DNA of 64,000 nt, from assembly GCF_019396385.1 (NCBI RefSeq), contig NZ_JAHKRN010000030.1:9735-73734 (forward strand), in the 5' to 3' direction. Under the pieces are notes generated by a model. The model was not told where the DNA came from, ran no database searches, and saw nothing but the letters and a program-made list of their open reading frames with translations. The position numbers and the translations under genes were made by a program. Position 1 is the stretch's first letter. Every line of letters begins with the position of its first letter. The DNA is from Nonomuraea harbinensis (GTDB taxonomy: Bacteria; Actinomycetota; Actinomycetes; Streptosporangiales; Streptosporangiaceae). Shown here in pieces: positions 9,316 to 18,096 of the stretch.

Positions 9316-10493
9316 GCGCCCCGCACCGACGGCGCTGGCTCATGCTGGCCCTCGGGGTCAACGCGCACGCCGGCGTCACCCTCGGCCTGGCCGGACTGCC
9401 CCTGGTCATCCCCGACATCCAGCGTCACTTCGGCGTCTCCCTGCCGGTGGCCGGGATCATCGCCAACGCGCCCGGCATCGGCATCCTGCTCGCCCTGGTC
9501 GCCTGGGGCGCGCTGGCCGACCGGTACGGCGAGCGGCTGATCCTCGGCCTGGGCGTCGGCGGTGCCGCCCTCCTCTTGGCCGCAGCCTCCTTCGCGGGGA
9601 ACGCCTGGGCGGTGGTCGCGCTGCTCGCCGGGGCCGGGGCGGCGGGCTGCGCCGCGATGGTGGGCGGCGGACGCATCGTGCTGCGCTGGTTCGAGCCGCC
9701 CGAGCGCGGCGTGGCCATGGGAGTGCGGCAGGTCTCGTACACGCTCGGCATGGCCGTGGCCGGGTTCACGCTGCCGCCCGTGGCGCGGGCGTACGGCATC
9801 TCCGGCGTCATGCTGGTCTGCGCGGGCGTGAGCCTGCTGGCCGCCGTGCTGGCGGGCGTGTTCCTGGCCGAACCGCCGCACGCCGTCGCCGGGGCCGCCA
9901 GGAAGCCCGCCGGGTCCCCGTACCGGCAGCCCGCGCTCTGGCGCGTGCACGCCACGAGCGGGCTGCACGTGGTGCCGCAGGTCGTCGTCGGCACGTATGG
10001 GGTCGCCTGCCTGGTCGAGGTGTACGGGTGGGACGGCGTGGCGGCCGGGCAGCTGTTCGCGGGGGCGGCCGTCGCCGGGGCCGCCACGCGGGTCGCGGCG
10101 GGCCGCTGGTCCGACGTGACCGGGCTGCGGATGGCGCCGCTGCGCCTGCTCACCCTCACCGCGCTCGCCGCCCTCGCCCTGCTGGTGCTCGGCACGTACG
10201 CGGGATCTCGGCTGGGCGTGGCCATGCTGGCGCTGGCCGCGGTGATCACCGTGGCCGGGAACGGGCTGGCCTACCTCGCCGCCGGCGAGCTGGCCGGGCC
10301 CGCGGCGGCCGGCCGGGTGCTCGGCGTCCACAACACGGTGCAGAACACGGTGGCGCTGGCAGTCACCCCCCTCGCCGGACTGCTGATCACCCAGTCGGGC
10401 TACTGGGCGGCCTTCGCCGCGGGTCTGGCGTGCGCGCTGGTCTCGCTACCGGTCATCCCGGTCCGCGACGAGCGCGCCACCCGGGCTAGCTGA
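9312..10493 (+). CDS. Major facilitator superfamily transporter
   Basis: A 393-aa membrane protein with about 12 hydrophobic helices in two halves. The loop between helices 2 and 3 (GALADRYGERLILGLG) is the MFS motif A. Its GTG start overlaps the thioesterase stop, so transport is probably linked to the acyl-CoA cluster: export of the released acid or a related anion would fit, but substrate is inference. The 3' end overlaps the convergent GH13 gene by 8 bases. Confidence 0.9.
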   Translation: MSAPHRRRWLMLALGVNAHAGVTLGLAGLPLVIPDIQRHFGVSLPVAGIIANAPGIGILLALVAWGALADRYGERLILGLGVGGAALLLAAASFAGNAWAVVALLAGAGAAGCAAMVGGGRIVLRWFEPPERGVAMGVRQVSYTLGMAVAGFTLPPVARAYGISGVMLVCAGVSLLAAVLAGVFLAEPPHAVAGAARKPAGSPYRQPALWRVHATSGLHVVPQVVVGTYGVACLVEVYGWDGVAAGQLFAGAAVAGAATRVAAGRWSDVTGLRMAPLRLLTLTALAALALLVLGTYAGSRLGVAMLALAAVITVAGNGLAYLAAGELAGPAAAGRVLGVHNTVQNTVALAVTPLAGLLITQSGYWAAFAAGLACALVSLPVIPVRDERATRAS

Positions 10494-12006
10494 CGGCGCG
10501 CCGGAGCCAGACGGCCGTGTCGGGCGGCAGGCTGCCGCCGACCGGGCCGCTGGACAGCAGCACGCTCTCGTGCGGCGGCAGCGGCGCCGGCTCGGTGCCG
10601 CAGTTGATCGCGCACACCAGCGGCCCGCGCGCGAACACGAGCACGTCCTCGGACGACTCCAGCCATTCCAGCCCGTACGGTACGGTCCGGGCCAGCTCCC
10701 GCCGGCAGGCCAGGGCGCGCCGGTAGAACTCCAGCATCGAATCGGGATCGCCGGTCTGCCGGGCCACGCTCAGCTCGGCGAACTCGTCGGGCTGCGGCAG
10801 CCACGGCTTCACCCCCTCGGGCGAGAACCCGTACGAGTCGCCCCGAGCGGACCACGGGATCGGCACGCGGCAGCCGTCGCGGCCCGGCAGCTCGCCCTTC
10901 GAGCGCTTGAAGACCGGGTCCTGCCGCGCCTCCGGAGGAAGATTCTCTACCTCAGGGAGTCCGAGTTCCTCCCCTTGGTAGAGATATGCCGACCCGGGGA
11001 GGGCAAGTGTCGCCAGGAGAGCGGCCCGCGCCCGCGCCATGCCGGTGCCGGGGTCGGCCGTGCCGTAACGGGTGCGGTGGCGTACCACGTCGTGGTTGGA
11101 CAGCACCCAGGTGGCGAACGGGACCGTCGCCACCGTGTCGTCGATCACCTTCCTGAACGCGGTCGCCGACCAGGGCGCCTGCAGCCAGGCGAAGTTGAAG
11201 CTCTGGTGGAGCTCGTCCGGGCGCACGTACAGCGCCAGGTCCTCCAGCGTGTCGGTCCACACCTCGCCCACCGCCATCCGCTCGTCCGGGTAGGTGTCGA
11301 GCAGCGCCCGCCAGTCGCGGTAGACGTCGTGGACCTCCGGCTGACCCCAGACCGGGGACCTGGACATGAACGACTGGTCGCGCACGTCCGGCAGGTCCTC
11401 CGCCTTGAACAGCCCCATCGCCACGTCGATGCGGAACCCGTCGACGCCCTTGTCCAGCCAGAACCGCAGGATGTCCAGGAACTCCTCCCGGACCTCGGGG
11501 TTGCGCCAGTTGAAGTCCGGCTGCTCGGGCGCGAACAGGTGGAGGTACCACGACCCGTCGTCCACCTGGGTCCAGGCAGGGCCGCTGAAGGTGGACTGCC
11601 AGTTGTTGGGCCGGTCGCGGAAGATGTAACGGTCGCGGCCCTCGCCCCGCAGCGCGGCCTGGAACCAGGGATGCTCGGAGGAGCTGTGGTTGGGCACGAC
11701 GTCCACCAGCACCCGCAGGCCGAGCGCGTGCGCGTCGGCCACCAGCGCGTCGAAGTCGGCCAGCGTGCCGAACAGCGGGTCGACACCGCGGTAGTCGGCC
11801 ACGTCGTAGCCGCCGTCGGCCATGGGGGAGGGGTAGAAGGGGGTCAGCCAGACGGCGTCGACCCCCAGGTCTCTCAGGTAGGGCAGGCGTTCACGTATCC
11901 CCGCGAGATCGCCGACGCCGTCTCCGGAGGCGTCGGCGAAGCTGCGGACGTAGATCTCATAGACGACGGCATCACGCCACCAGGGGATGTCCATGTGGCG
12001 TGTCAT
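10486..12006 (-). CDS. GH13 alpha-glucosidase (oligo-1,6-glucosidase-like)
   Basis: A 506-aa cytoplasmic glycoside hydrolase of the alpha-amylase family. The conserved barrel regions are visible: DVVPNHSS, GFRIDVAM with the nucleophile Asp, AVGEVW with the acid/base Glu, and LSNHDVVRH with the transition-state Asp. The start WWRDAVVYEIYVRSFADASGDGVGDL is typical of exo-acting alpha-glucosidases taking malto- or isomalto-oligosaccharides. No signal peptide. ATG at 12006 lies five bases after the globin stop, so the two are co-transcribed; a second in-frame ATG four codons later is equally possible. Confidence 0.94.
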   Translation of the reverse strand: MTRHMDIPWWRDAVVYEIYVRSFADASGDGVGDLAGIRERLPYLRDLGVDAVWLTPFYPSPMADGGYDVADYRGVDPLFGTLADFDALVADAHALGLRVLVDVVPNHSSSEHPWFQAALRGEGRDRYIFRDRPNNWQSTFSGPAWTQVDDGSWYLHLFAPEQPDFNWRNPEVREEFLDILRFWLDKGVDGFRIDVAMGLFKAEDLPDVRDQSFMSRSPVWGQPEVHDVYRDWRALLDTYPDERMAVGEVWTDTLEDLALYVRPDELHQSFNFAWLQAPWSATAFRKVIDDTVATVPFATWVLSNHDVVRHRTRYGTADPGTGMARARAALLATLALPGSAYLYQGEELGLPEVENLPPEARQDPVFKRSKGELPGRDGCRVPIPWSARGDSYGFSPEGVKPWLPQPDEFAELSVARQTGDPDSMLEFYRRALACRRELARTVPYGLEWLESSEDVLVFARGPLVCAINCGTEPAPLPPHESVLLSSGPVGGSLPPDTAVWLRRAVS

Positions 12007-12011
12007 GCCCG

Positions 12012-12392
12012 CTACGTCGGAGAGTTCACCAGGCTGTGGGCGGCGTTGACCAGATAGGTCCAGAGCCGGCTCTCCTGCTCCTCGGTCAGGCCGAGGTCGT
12101 CGACGGCGTCACGCATGTGCTTGAGCCAGGCGTCGCGCTCCTGCTGGCCGATCACGAACGGCACGTGGCGCATCCGCAGCCGCGGGTGCCCGCGCTGCTG
12201 GCTGTAGGTGCCGGGGCCGCCCCAGTATTGGACGAGGAACATGCGCAGCCGCTCCTCCGCGCCGGCGAGGTCGGCCTCGGGATACATCGGGCGCAGCAGG
12301 GGATCTTCCGCCACCCCTTCGTAGAAACGGCGCACGAGCCGCCGGAACGTCTCCTCGCCCCCGACGGCCTCGTAGAAGGAGGTTTCAGTCAC
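12012..12392 (-). CDS. Group II truncated haemoglobin
   Basis: A 126-aa 2-on-2 globin. The proximal His lies in RLRMRHVPF, a Tyr fits the B10 position in RRFYEGV, and the Trp in ERDAWLKHM fits the G8 Trp of group II (trHbO-like) proteins. QYWGGP gives the CD region with Tyr. Such proteins bind O2 or NO and may assist detoxification or oxygen delivery. It is upstream of and nearly touches the GH13 gene, and follows the MscS gene by 15 bases, suggesting a three-gene transcript. Confidence 0.93.
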   Translation of the reverse strand: MTETSFYEAVGGEETFRRLVRRFYEGVAEDPLLRPMYPEADLAGAEERLRMFLVQYWGGPGTYSQQRGHPRLRMRHVPFVIGQQERDAWLKHMRDAVDDLGLTEEQESRLWTYLVNAAHSLVNSPT

Positions 12393-12407
12393 GACCCCAG
12401 CCTATGC

Positions 12408-13385
12408 TCAGCCGACCATCGCAATGTCCGCCGCGTCGAGCGCCGCCTTGACCCGCAGCCGCAGCTCCCGCGCCACCTCTTCCTGCCTGGCCGGCAGCGT
12501 CTTGGCCGACAGGCGGAAGACCATGCTGCTGTCGGAGAGCTGCTCCACGCCGAACACCTGCGGGGGCTCCACGACGGCCGCCTCGCGCAGCTCGGCGTCG
12601 GCCCACATCTCCTCGGCGACGTTCTCCAGCACCACCCGCACGGTGGTGATGTCGCTGTCGTAGGGGACCGGCACGTCCACGTAGGCGCGCGACCAGCCCT
12701 GCGACTCGTTGCCGACGCGGGTGATGGTGCCGTTGCGCACGTACCACACCCGGCCGTCCTCGTCGCGCAGCCGGGTGACGCGCAGGGTGACCGCCTCGAC
12801 GGTGCCGATGGCGGCGCCCGCGTCGATCACGTCACCCACCCCGTACTGGTCCTCCAGCAGCATGAACATGCCCGCGATGAAGTCCTTGACCAGTTCCTGG
12901 GCGCCGAAGCCGATGGCCACGCCGAGGATGCCGACGCTGGTGAGCAGCGGCGCGATGGGGATCGTCAGCCGGTCCAGCACGGTCAGCAGGGTCGTGCCGA
13001 TGATGACGATGGTGGCGATGTGCCGGAGCACCGAGCCCATGGTCTCGGCCCGCTGCTTGCGGCGCTCGTGCAGCAGGGCGTCCACGCCCGCCGTGACCGT
13101 GCCCTTGCGGAAGCGGCCCACCGGGCGGTTGGCGGCCCGGTTGATGACCCGCGTGATGACGCGGTTGACGATGTTGCGCACCAGGAAGCCGATGATCAGG
13201 ATCAGCACGATCGTGATCGCGCTGGCCACCAGCGGCGCCCAGCTCGCGTTGTCCATCCAGCCGGCCAGCACTGAGCAGAGGAGTGTGTCCCCCTGGCAGA
13301 TCTCCGCCATCTTGGTGCCCACCTTGTCGAGGTCCGGGACCATGGAGGTGGTCGGTTCGGGCGACGGCGGCGACAGCAGGAACAC
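12408..13385 (-). CDS. MscS-family mechanosensitive channel
   Basis: A 325-aa membrane protein with three or four N-terminal hydrophobic segments, then the pore helix and beta domain of MscS channels (VGILGVAIGFGAQELVKDFIAGMFMLLEDQYGVGDVI and the following NGTITRVGNES). It should open under membrane tension to release solutes. The GTG at 13385 is chosen because GGAGGAGGA lies seven bases upstream; starting at the ATG at 13343 would also give an intact protein. A long hairpin precedes the ribosome site. Confidence 0.92.
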   Translation of the reverse strand: MFLLSPPSPEPTTSMVPDLDKVGTKMAEICQGDTLLCSVLAGWMDNASWAPLVASAITIVLILIIGFLVRNIVNRVITRVINRAANRPVGRFRKGTVTAGVDALLHERRKQRAETMGSVLRHIATIVIIGTTLLTVLDRLTIPIAPLLTSVGILGVAIGFGAQELVKDFIAGMFMLLEDQYGVGDVIDAGAAIGTVEAVTLRVTRLRDEDGRVWYVRNGTITRVGNESQGWSRAYVDVPVPYDSDITTVRVVLENVAEEMWADAELREAAVVEPPQVFGVEQLSDSSMVFRLSAKTLPARQEEVARELRLRVKAALDAADIAMVG

Positions 13386-13411
13386 TGAAGGGTCCTCCTC
13401 CGGGAAAACGA

Positions 13412-13462
13412 TTCGACCGGCGGTACGGGGCCGGATACGCCCCAAATTTACCGCCGGTCGAA
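13412..13462 (-). promoter_or_regulatory. Long 5' hairpin before mscS
   Basis: Perfect 14-bp inverted repeat (TTCGACCGGCGGTA at 13412-13425, complement at 13449-13462) around a 23-base loop that can itself pair GGGG with CCCC. It ends 11 bases upstream of the mscS ribosome site. It could be a structured 5' leader or an operator. Confidence 0.55.
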
Positions 13463-13791
13463 CCGGCCGCCGTCACATCACGCCGGGGAAGACGGGGTCA
13501 TCAGGCCCTGGGCCGCGGAGGGAGGAACCTGACGCTCCGATGACGGTCGGCTCGGACGGGTCACGCACCCGGAAGCGTGTCCCGTGCCGTCTCCGGGGAG
13601 GGGGCCCCGAGCGCTTTCCGGCCAGGCCGAAAAGCGGGTCTCGATAGTTACGCAGAGTAACCGGAGTCGGCGGGACAGCCAGAGTCCGCGCTGGTGCGCG
13701 GCTCTCCGCACCGGCCGTCCCGCCGGCTCCGTGGAGCCGCGGTGATGACGGTGAGCCGCGGTGGCTGCGCTCCACCCGGTTCACCGCCCGG
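13463..13791. other. Intergenic stretch between mscS and the small acidic gene
   Basis: No gene is supported here; the open frames are extensions of neighbours read out of frame. The only structure I see is a short inverted repeat GTTAC-GCAGA-GTAAC at 13647-13661, which could be a regulator site. Confidence 0.4.
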
Positions 13792-14070
13792 TCACTCTCC
13801 CACCGCGGCGAGCACGCGGGCGACCTTGGTCGCCGCACCGGCCGGGTCGTCGACGGTGTGCAGCCGTTCCCCCCAGGACCAGCAGTACCACCAGTCGGGA
13901 ATGTCGGTCGCGACGCGACAGGTGACGTTCTCGGACAGGCTCGTCGCCTTCGGATTGATGACCCTGACGAAGACCCTGCCACTCTGGGTCCGGACCACTC
14001 GCGCGAGCAACCCGCGGGCGTCGAGCTCCGACACCAGGCGCTCAAGATGCCCGAAGTTGTCGTCCCCCAC
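13792..14070 (-). CDS. Small uncharacterised protein (92 aa), divergent partner of the HTH-TPR regulator
   Basis: A 92-aa soluble protein with an N-terminal helical region (HLERLVSELDARGLLARVV), a strand-rich middle (GRVFVRVINP) and an aromatic segment DWWYCWSWGERL. I do not recognise a named family. Proteins of this size and shape, with a W-x-W motif, are often found next to HTH-TPR regulators in actinomycetes and may act with them, but this is inference. It is read away from the regulator gene across a 276-base promoter region. Confidence 0.75.
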   Translation of the reverse strand: MGDDNFGHLERLVSELDARGLLARVVRTQSGRVFVRVINPKATSLSENVTCRVATDIPDWWYCWSWGERLHTVDDPAGAATKVARVLAAVGE

Positions 14071-14346
14071 CTTTCGTCCTCCCTCGAATCGTTGCGGTGG
14101 GCCAAAGATGACTCATGTCGGCTGGTTGCGCAACGCGACATACATGCTCACAGGGAGTCGCCTTGTCACTCCCGGAATGTAAGAAACAGTCCGCCGGAGG
14201 ACGATCCTTATCCCTAGCCTTCAAGGAGGCGTTTCCAACACGCCATCATTGGGCCATAGTCGAGGCTAGGCGGACCGCAACCTGGACGCTACTCTCAGTG
14301 ACTAGGGTGATGAGCCGGTCGGGACACATGCGTGAGAGGGGCCGGG

Positions 14347-15921
14347 ATGTCCGGCAGACAGCACAGGGAAACGGAAATGGCTCGTCGGATCAGGGCCAAG
14401 GGCCTTGCCGTCGGCCGCACCGCTGCCCAGATCGCTGAAGAGATCCACGAGGCCTGTGGCGCGCAGTTCGGCACAACCAAGATCAAGGGTCACCGCCTGG
14501 CCCACGGCATCGCGCTCGCCGACGTCATCGAACAGGTCAGAGCGCTGTTCGAACGCGACGAGAAGCCGGCCCCGGGCATCGGGGAGACCCTGCTGTCGGC
14601 GTACGAGAGCGGGCTGAAACGCCCCGGCCCCGAATACCTCCACTACCTGTGCACCGTCTACCGCGTCGAGCCACCCTCGCTCGGCTACGACGGGCCGTGC
14701 ATCTGCGGCCACGGCCACCGGATGCCCGGCGTCCTCGCGGGCGGCGCCGACGTGAACGGCCGTCACGGCGCGGCGCTGCCCGAGCCGACCGAGCTGCGCA
14801 CCCCGTCGCTGCACCCCGACAAGAACGTCGACAGCGAGGAGGACGAGAACATCCTCCGGCGCGCGCTCCTCAACCTGCTGACCAACAGCGACGCCGGGGC
14901 GACCAAGCTCACCGGCCCGGTGCTGGGCGCCTGCGAGGGCATCCGCCGGCGGATGGACTACACGCTCGTGTCGTCCACCGTCTCTCCCGCCATGCTCGAC
15001 CAGTGGGAGGAGGCCACGCTCGCGTTCGGCCGGCAGTACACGACCACGGCGCCGCTCCGGCTGCTCTGCGACGTGCTGCTGGAGCTGAGCGCGGTACGCA
15101 ACGCGATGACCCGGCGCCAGCCCATCGACCTGCAGGAGCGGCTGTGCCGGATGGCCGCCCAGCTCTCCGGGCTGAGCGGCATGATCATGATCAACCTGGG
15201 CGACCACCGGCTCGCCCGGTCGTTCTTCCGTACCGGCCGCACCGCCGCCGACGAGACCGGCGACCGGGCCCTGCGCGCGTGGGTGACCGCGCGCGAGGCG
15301 CTCGTCCCGCTCTACTACGGCGACGCCCGCGAGGCGCTCAACCTCGCCAAGAAGAGCCGCGACCTGGCAGGCCAGACGCCGTGCGCGGCGCAGGCCATGG
15401 CCCCGGTCGTGGAGGCCAGGGCGCTGGCCATGCTCTCGGGCACCGACAGCCGCAAGGAGGTCGTCGACCAGGCCAAGCGCGCGCTCGCGCGGGCGCGCAA
15501 CGCCTTCTCCCACATCAAGGGGGACGCGCGCGAGGACGTCGCGTTCGGCTACACCGAGAAGCAGCTCTACTTCTACCAGGGCGACGTGCTCACCAAGCTG
15601 GGCCAGACGCTGGAGGCGGAGGTCGTGCTCGACCAGGCGCTGCACCAGTACAAGGACCACATCCTGGACCAGACGCTGATCAGGCTGGACCAGGCGCAGT
15701 GCCGGCTGATCGAGGGCGAGACGGGCGAGGCGCTGCGGATCGGCATCGAGGCGCTGCGCCTGCTCGGGCCCGAATACCGCACCGACTTCATCATGCGTCC
15801 GGCCCTCGCGCTGCTGCAGGCGATCCGGGCCCGTGAGCCCGGCCACCCGGGCCTGGCCGCCTACGAGGAGCAGGTGCGGTCCCCGCAGCCCGTCGGGGGA
15901 GAAGGGACCGGCGGTGCATGA
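14347..15921 (+). CDS. Helix-turn-helix regulator with TPR-like C-terminal region
   Basis: A 524-aa regulator. Residues ~10-110 hold an unusual DNA-binding region containing an XRE-like helix-turn-helix (GETLLSAYESGLKRPGPEYLHYLCTVYRVEP), followed by a CICGHGH cluster that might bind metal. Residues ~160-510 are repeated helix pairs of the tetratricopeptide kind (EALNLAKKSRDLAGQ, EAEVVLDQALHQYKD). The architecture recalls developmental and antibiotic regulators of Streptomyces such as NsdA, but I cannot assign orthology. ATG at 14347 follows GAGAGGGGCCGGG; a GTG at 14332 and ATG at 14377 are alternatives. A -10-like TAGGGT lies at 14303-14308. The stop overlaps the next start (ATGA). Confidence 0.85.
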   Translation: MSGRQHRETEMARRIRAKGLAVGRTAAQIAEEIHEACGAQFGTTKIKGHRLAHGIALADVIEQVRALFERDEKPAPGIGETLLSAYESGLKRPGPEYLHYLCTVYRVEPPSLGYDGPCICGHGHRMPGVLAGGADVNGRHGAALPEPTELRTPSLHPDKNVDSEEDENILRRALLNLLTNSDAGATKLTGPVLGACEGIRRRMDYTLVSSTVSPAMLDQWEEATLAFGRQYTTTAPLRLLCDVLLELSAVRNAMTRRQPIDLQERLCRMAAQLSGLSGMIMINLGDHRLARSFFRTGRTAADETGDRALRAWVTAREALVPLYYGDAREALNLAKKSRDLAGQTPCAAQAMAPVVEARALAMLSGTDSRKEVVDQAKRALARARNAFSHIKGDAREDVAFGYTEKQLYFYQGDVLTKLGQTLEAEVVLDQALHQYKDHILDQTLIRLDQAQCRLIEGETGEALRIGIEALRLLGPEYRTDFIMRPALALLQAIRAREPGHPGLAAYEEQVRSPQPVGGEGTGGA

Positions 15922-16442
15922 GGATCCGCCGCTACCGGTGGTCTGACCTCGACACCATCCTCGCCCTCCATCAGATCTGCCTCGCCGAGGTGGGGCTGGT
16001 GCCGGGCGACGGGGTCTACTACGACGACGACTTCCCCCGCATCCAGGAGATCTACCTGGCGTGCGGGGGCGACTTCCTGGTCGGCGAGGCCGACGGGAGG
16101 GTCGTCGCCATGGGCGGGCTGAAACCGGTCGACAGCGCGACCGCCGAGGTGTGCCGGCTGCGCGTGCACCCGGCGTTCCAGGGGCGCGGTCTCGGCTCCG
16201 CCATGCTCTCCGCGCTCGAACACCGCGCGGCCGAGCTGGGTTTCCGCCGGCTGAGCGGCGACACCACGCTCAACCAGGGGGCCGCGCTGGTGCTGTACGA
16301 GCGGCACGGGTGGCGGGAGGTCGCGCGGGAGCAGGTGGGCGAGCTCACGGTCGTCTACGGGGAGAAGCGACTGGCACCCGCACCTGCTGAAATTAAGGAT
16401 ATGTCGGAGAAAGCGCCCGTTTCGGGCGCTTTCTCCTTTTGA
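15918..16442 (+). CDS. GNAT-family N-acetyltransferase whose 3' end encodes its own terminator
   Basis: A 174-aa acetyltransferase with the GNAT acetyl-CoA loop in VHPAFQGRGLGSAML and the LYERHGW motif. Substrate is unknown. It starts inside the stop of the HTH-TPR gene (ATGA), so the two are coupled. The last ~12 residues (SEKAPVSGAFSF) are encoded by a perfect terminator hairpin and the stop codon falls at the end of the T-run; these residues are likely unimportant for folding, or an original nearer stop was lost. Confidence 0.9.
   Translation: MRIRRYRWSDLDTILALHQICLAEVGLVPGDGVYYDDDFPRIQEIYLACGGDFLVGEADGRVVAMGGLKPVDSATAEVCRLRVHPAFQGRGLGSAMLSALEHRAAELGFRRLSGDTTLNQGAALVLYERHGWREVAREQVGELTVVYGEKRLAPAPAEIKDMSEKAPVSGAFSF
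16406..16440 (+). terminator. Intrinsic terminator inside the GNAT coding end
   Basis: Perfect 13-bp stem, GGAGAAAGCGCCC at 16406-16418 with complement at 16424-16436, a GTTTC loop and four T residues. It is among the most canonical terminators in the window. Confidence 0.88.
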
Positions 16443-16624
16443 TGTACGCGCTGGGCGGTTGGCAGATACGGCCGAAGAGGGGGCGGTGGTATGTGGGGAA
16501 TTGCCGGATCTCCGGATTTAGAGGATAAGGATGTCCGGTCCTTCGAGTGAGGCTCTTCACTCCCGGTGGTAGAGGAACATCACCGCAGACCATCGGCGAT
16601 CCGGCCGCCGTGATCCGTAGTGAG

Positions 16625-17899
16625 ATGCTTCCGAACATGGCAGTCGTGCCCGCTCCCCGACCCCTCATGGGAGCCGTGCTTCTGTTGTTCGTCAGCGCCG
16701 CATGGGGGTCGGCCTTCCCGCTGATGCAGGATCTCATCCACCGCTTACCAGTCGAGGATCTGCTCGCCGAGCGCTACACGCTGGCGGCTCTGACGCTGCT
16801 CCTCATCCGTCCCAGGTGCCTGTGGGGGCTGTCGCGGCGGACGTGGATCAACGGGGTCATCCTGGGGGTCATGTTCGGGGTGGGGCAGAGCGCGCAGGCC
16901 GTGGCCCTCTACAGCCTGCCCGCGGCGGTCTCGGGGTTCGCCGTCGGGTGCAGCGTCGTGATCACACCGGTCATGGCGCTGGCGCTGTTCAAGGCCAAGG
17001 TGCCGTACCGGGTGTGGATCGGGGTGGTGCTGGCGATGGCCGGCATGACCGTGTTCACGCTGCTGCGCGGCATCGAGGACGGCGGCTTCTCGCTGCCGGC
17101 CCTCGGGGTGACGCTCTGCGCCGCGGCGCTGTACTCGGGTCACACGCTGCTGCTGGGCCGCCTGTCCAGGAAGGGCGAGCAGTTCGACGCGTACGCGCTG
17201 ACGGTCATCCAGCTCGGGGTCATCGGCCTGCTGACCGGCGGGCTGGCCGTGCGCGACGGGATCACGCTGCCTGGCGAGACGTCCGACTGGGTGGTGCTCG
17301 GCCACCTGTCCGTCGTGTCGTGCGCGCTCGGCTTCCTGGCTCGCTCGTACGGGCAGGCGTACGTGTCCGCGGTGCCCAGCGCCGTGCTGATGTCGTCGCA
17401 GCCCTTCTGGGTGGCGGCCATCGCGGTGATCTGGTTCGGCGAGCAACTGGGCTGGAGCATGCTGCTCGGGGGCGGGCTGATGGCGGCGGCGATGCTCCTG
17501 GCGGTGCCGTCGCCCGGGGCCGCGCTGGACGAGCCCCAGTCGCGCCGCCGTGACCTGCTCATGGTCTCGCGGCGGGCGTCCCGGGTGCTGGGCGAGCTGA
17601 AGGTCAAGCGCGGGGACCCGCTGATGCTGAACGGCAAGGTGCCGCCGGCGCTCCCGCCCGGTCCGTGCGGGGGCGCCGACTCGTGCCTGTGGCCGGGCCG
17701 TGCGGCCAAGGGGACGGGGGAGCCGAGCCTGGAGCGGCTCATCGAGCGGGCCAGCCGCATCGTCCGGGCCAGGAACGAGAACGCGGAGGGGTGCTGCGAT
17801 TCGGTGCCGCGGCTGGGCCGTTGCCTGTGTGAGCTCATGAACGAACCCGGCGGCAAAAGATCGGGGGCGACGTACCCCTGCCGGTTTCGGTCACAATAG
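16625..17899 (+). CDS. EamA/DMT-family transporter with cysteine-rich C-terminal tail
   Basis: A 424-aa membrane protein. Residues ~15-300 form about ten hydrophobic helices in two EamA repeats (LLFVSAAWGSAFPLMQDL starts the first), as in drug/metabolite exporters. After that comes a hydrophilic tail of about 120 residues with several Cys (GPCGGADSCLW, EGCCDSVPRLGRCLCEL), not normal for the family, whose members end near residue 300. Start is uncertain: ATG 16625, ATG 16637 and GTG 16547 are in frame. It stands alone after a terminator and before an AT-rich leader. Confidence 0.85.
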   Translation: MLPNMAVVPAPRPLMGAVLLLFVSAAWGSAFPLMQDLIHRLPVEDLLAERYTLAALTLLLIRPRCLWGLSRRTWINGVILGVMFGVGQSAQAVALYSLPAAVSGFAVGCSVVITPVMALALFKAKVPYRVWIGVVLAMAGMTVFTLLRGIEDGGFSLPALGVTLCAAALYSGHTLLLGRLSRKGEQFDAYALTVIQLGVIGLLTGGLAVRDGITLPGETSDWVVLGHLSVVSCALGFLARSYGQAYVSAVPSAVLMSSQPFWVAAIAVIWFGEQLGWSMLLGGGLMAAAMLLAVPSPGAALDEPQSRRRDLLMVSRRASRVLGELKVKRGDPLMLNGKVPPALPPGPCGGADSCLWPGRAAKGTGEPSLERLIERASRIVRARNENAEGCCDSVPRLGRCLCELMNEPGGKRSGATYPCRFRSQ

Positions 17900-18018
17900 G
17901 GGTATAGGCGGGAGAAATAATGAACGCTTCTCAGTAATTATACTCTGACTTATTGGGTATATATCTTGATATTCGCTGGAGTGTCCGAATAATGAATATC
18001 ACTCCAGTGAAGAGGTGC
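17900..18018 (+). promoter_or_regulatory. AT-rich leader with two mutually exclusive hairpins
   Basis: About 120 bases far poorer in GC than anything around them, including GGGTATATATC near 17955-17965. Two inverted repeats overlap: GATATTC (17968-17974) with GAATATC (17994-18000), and CTGGAGTG (17976-17983) with CACTCCAG (18000-18007). They interlock, so only one can form unless a pseudoknot arises. The second abuts the ribosome site of the following peptide gene, so the region could act as a switch. Confidence 0.5.
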
Positions 18019-18021
18019 ATG

Positions 18022-18096
18022 ATGAAGCGCATCGTCGTCCGCAAGCCCGGAACCGCGCGGCTCGGTGGGACCTCCAGCGTCATTCACAAGGGGTGA
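18022..18096 (+). CDS. 24-residue basic peptide, translationally coupled to a TPR protein
   Basis: ATG at 18022 (a second ATG is one codon upstream) is preceded by AGAGG at good spacing. It encodes a 24-residue, strongly basic peptide starting MKRIVVRKPG and ending TSSVIHKG, with no Cys. Its stop overlaps the GTG of the TPR gene by 4 bases. It could be a leader peptide serving only translational coupling, a small regulatory peptide, or a modified-peptide precursor whose TSS residues are modified; nothing here decides between these. No modification enzyme is adjacent. Confidence 0.5.
   Translation: MKRIVVRKPGTARLGGTSSVIHKG

Noticed and set aside
14332-14346. GTG 14332 as start of the HTH-TPR regulator
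   Set aside because: The purine-rich ribosome site lies after it, right before ATG 14347.
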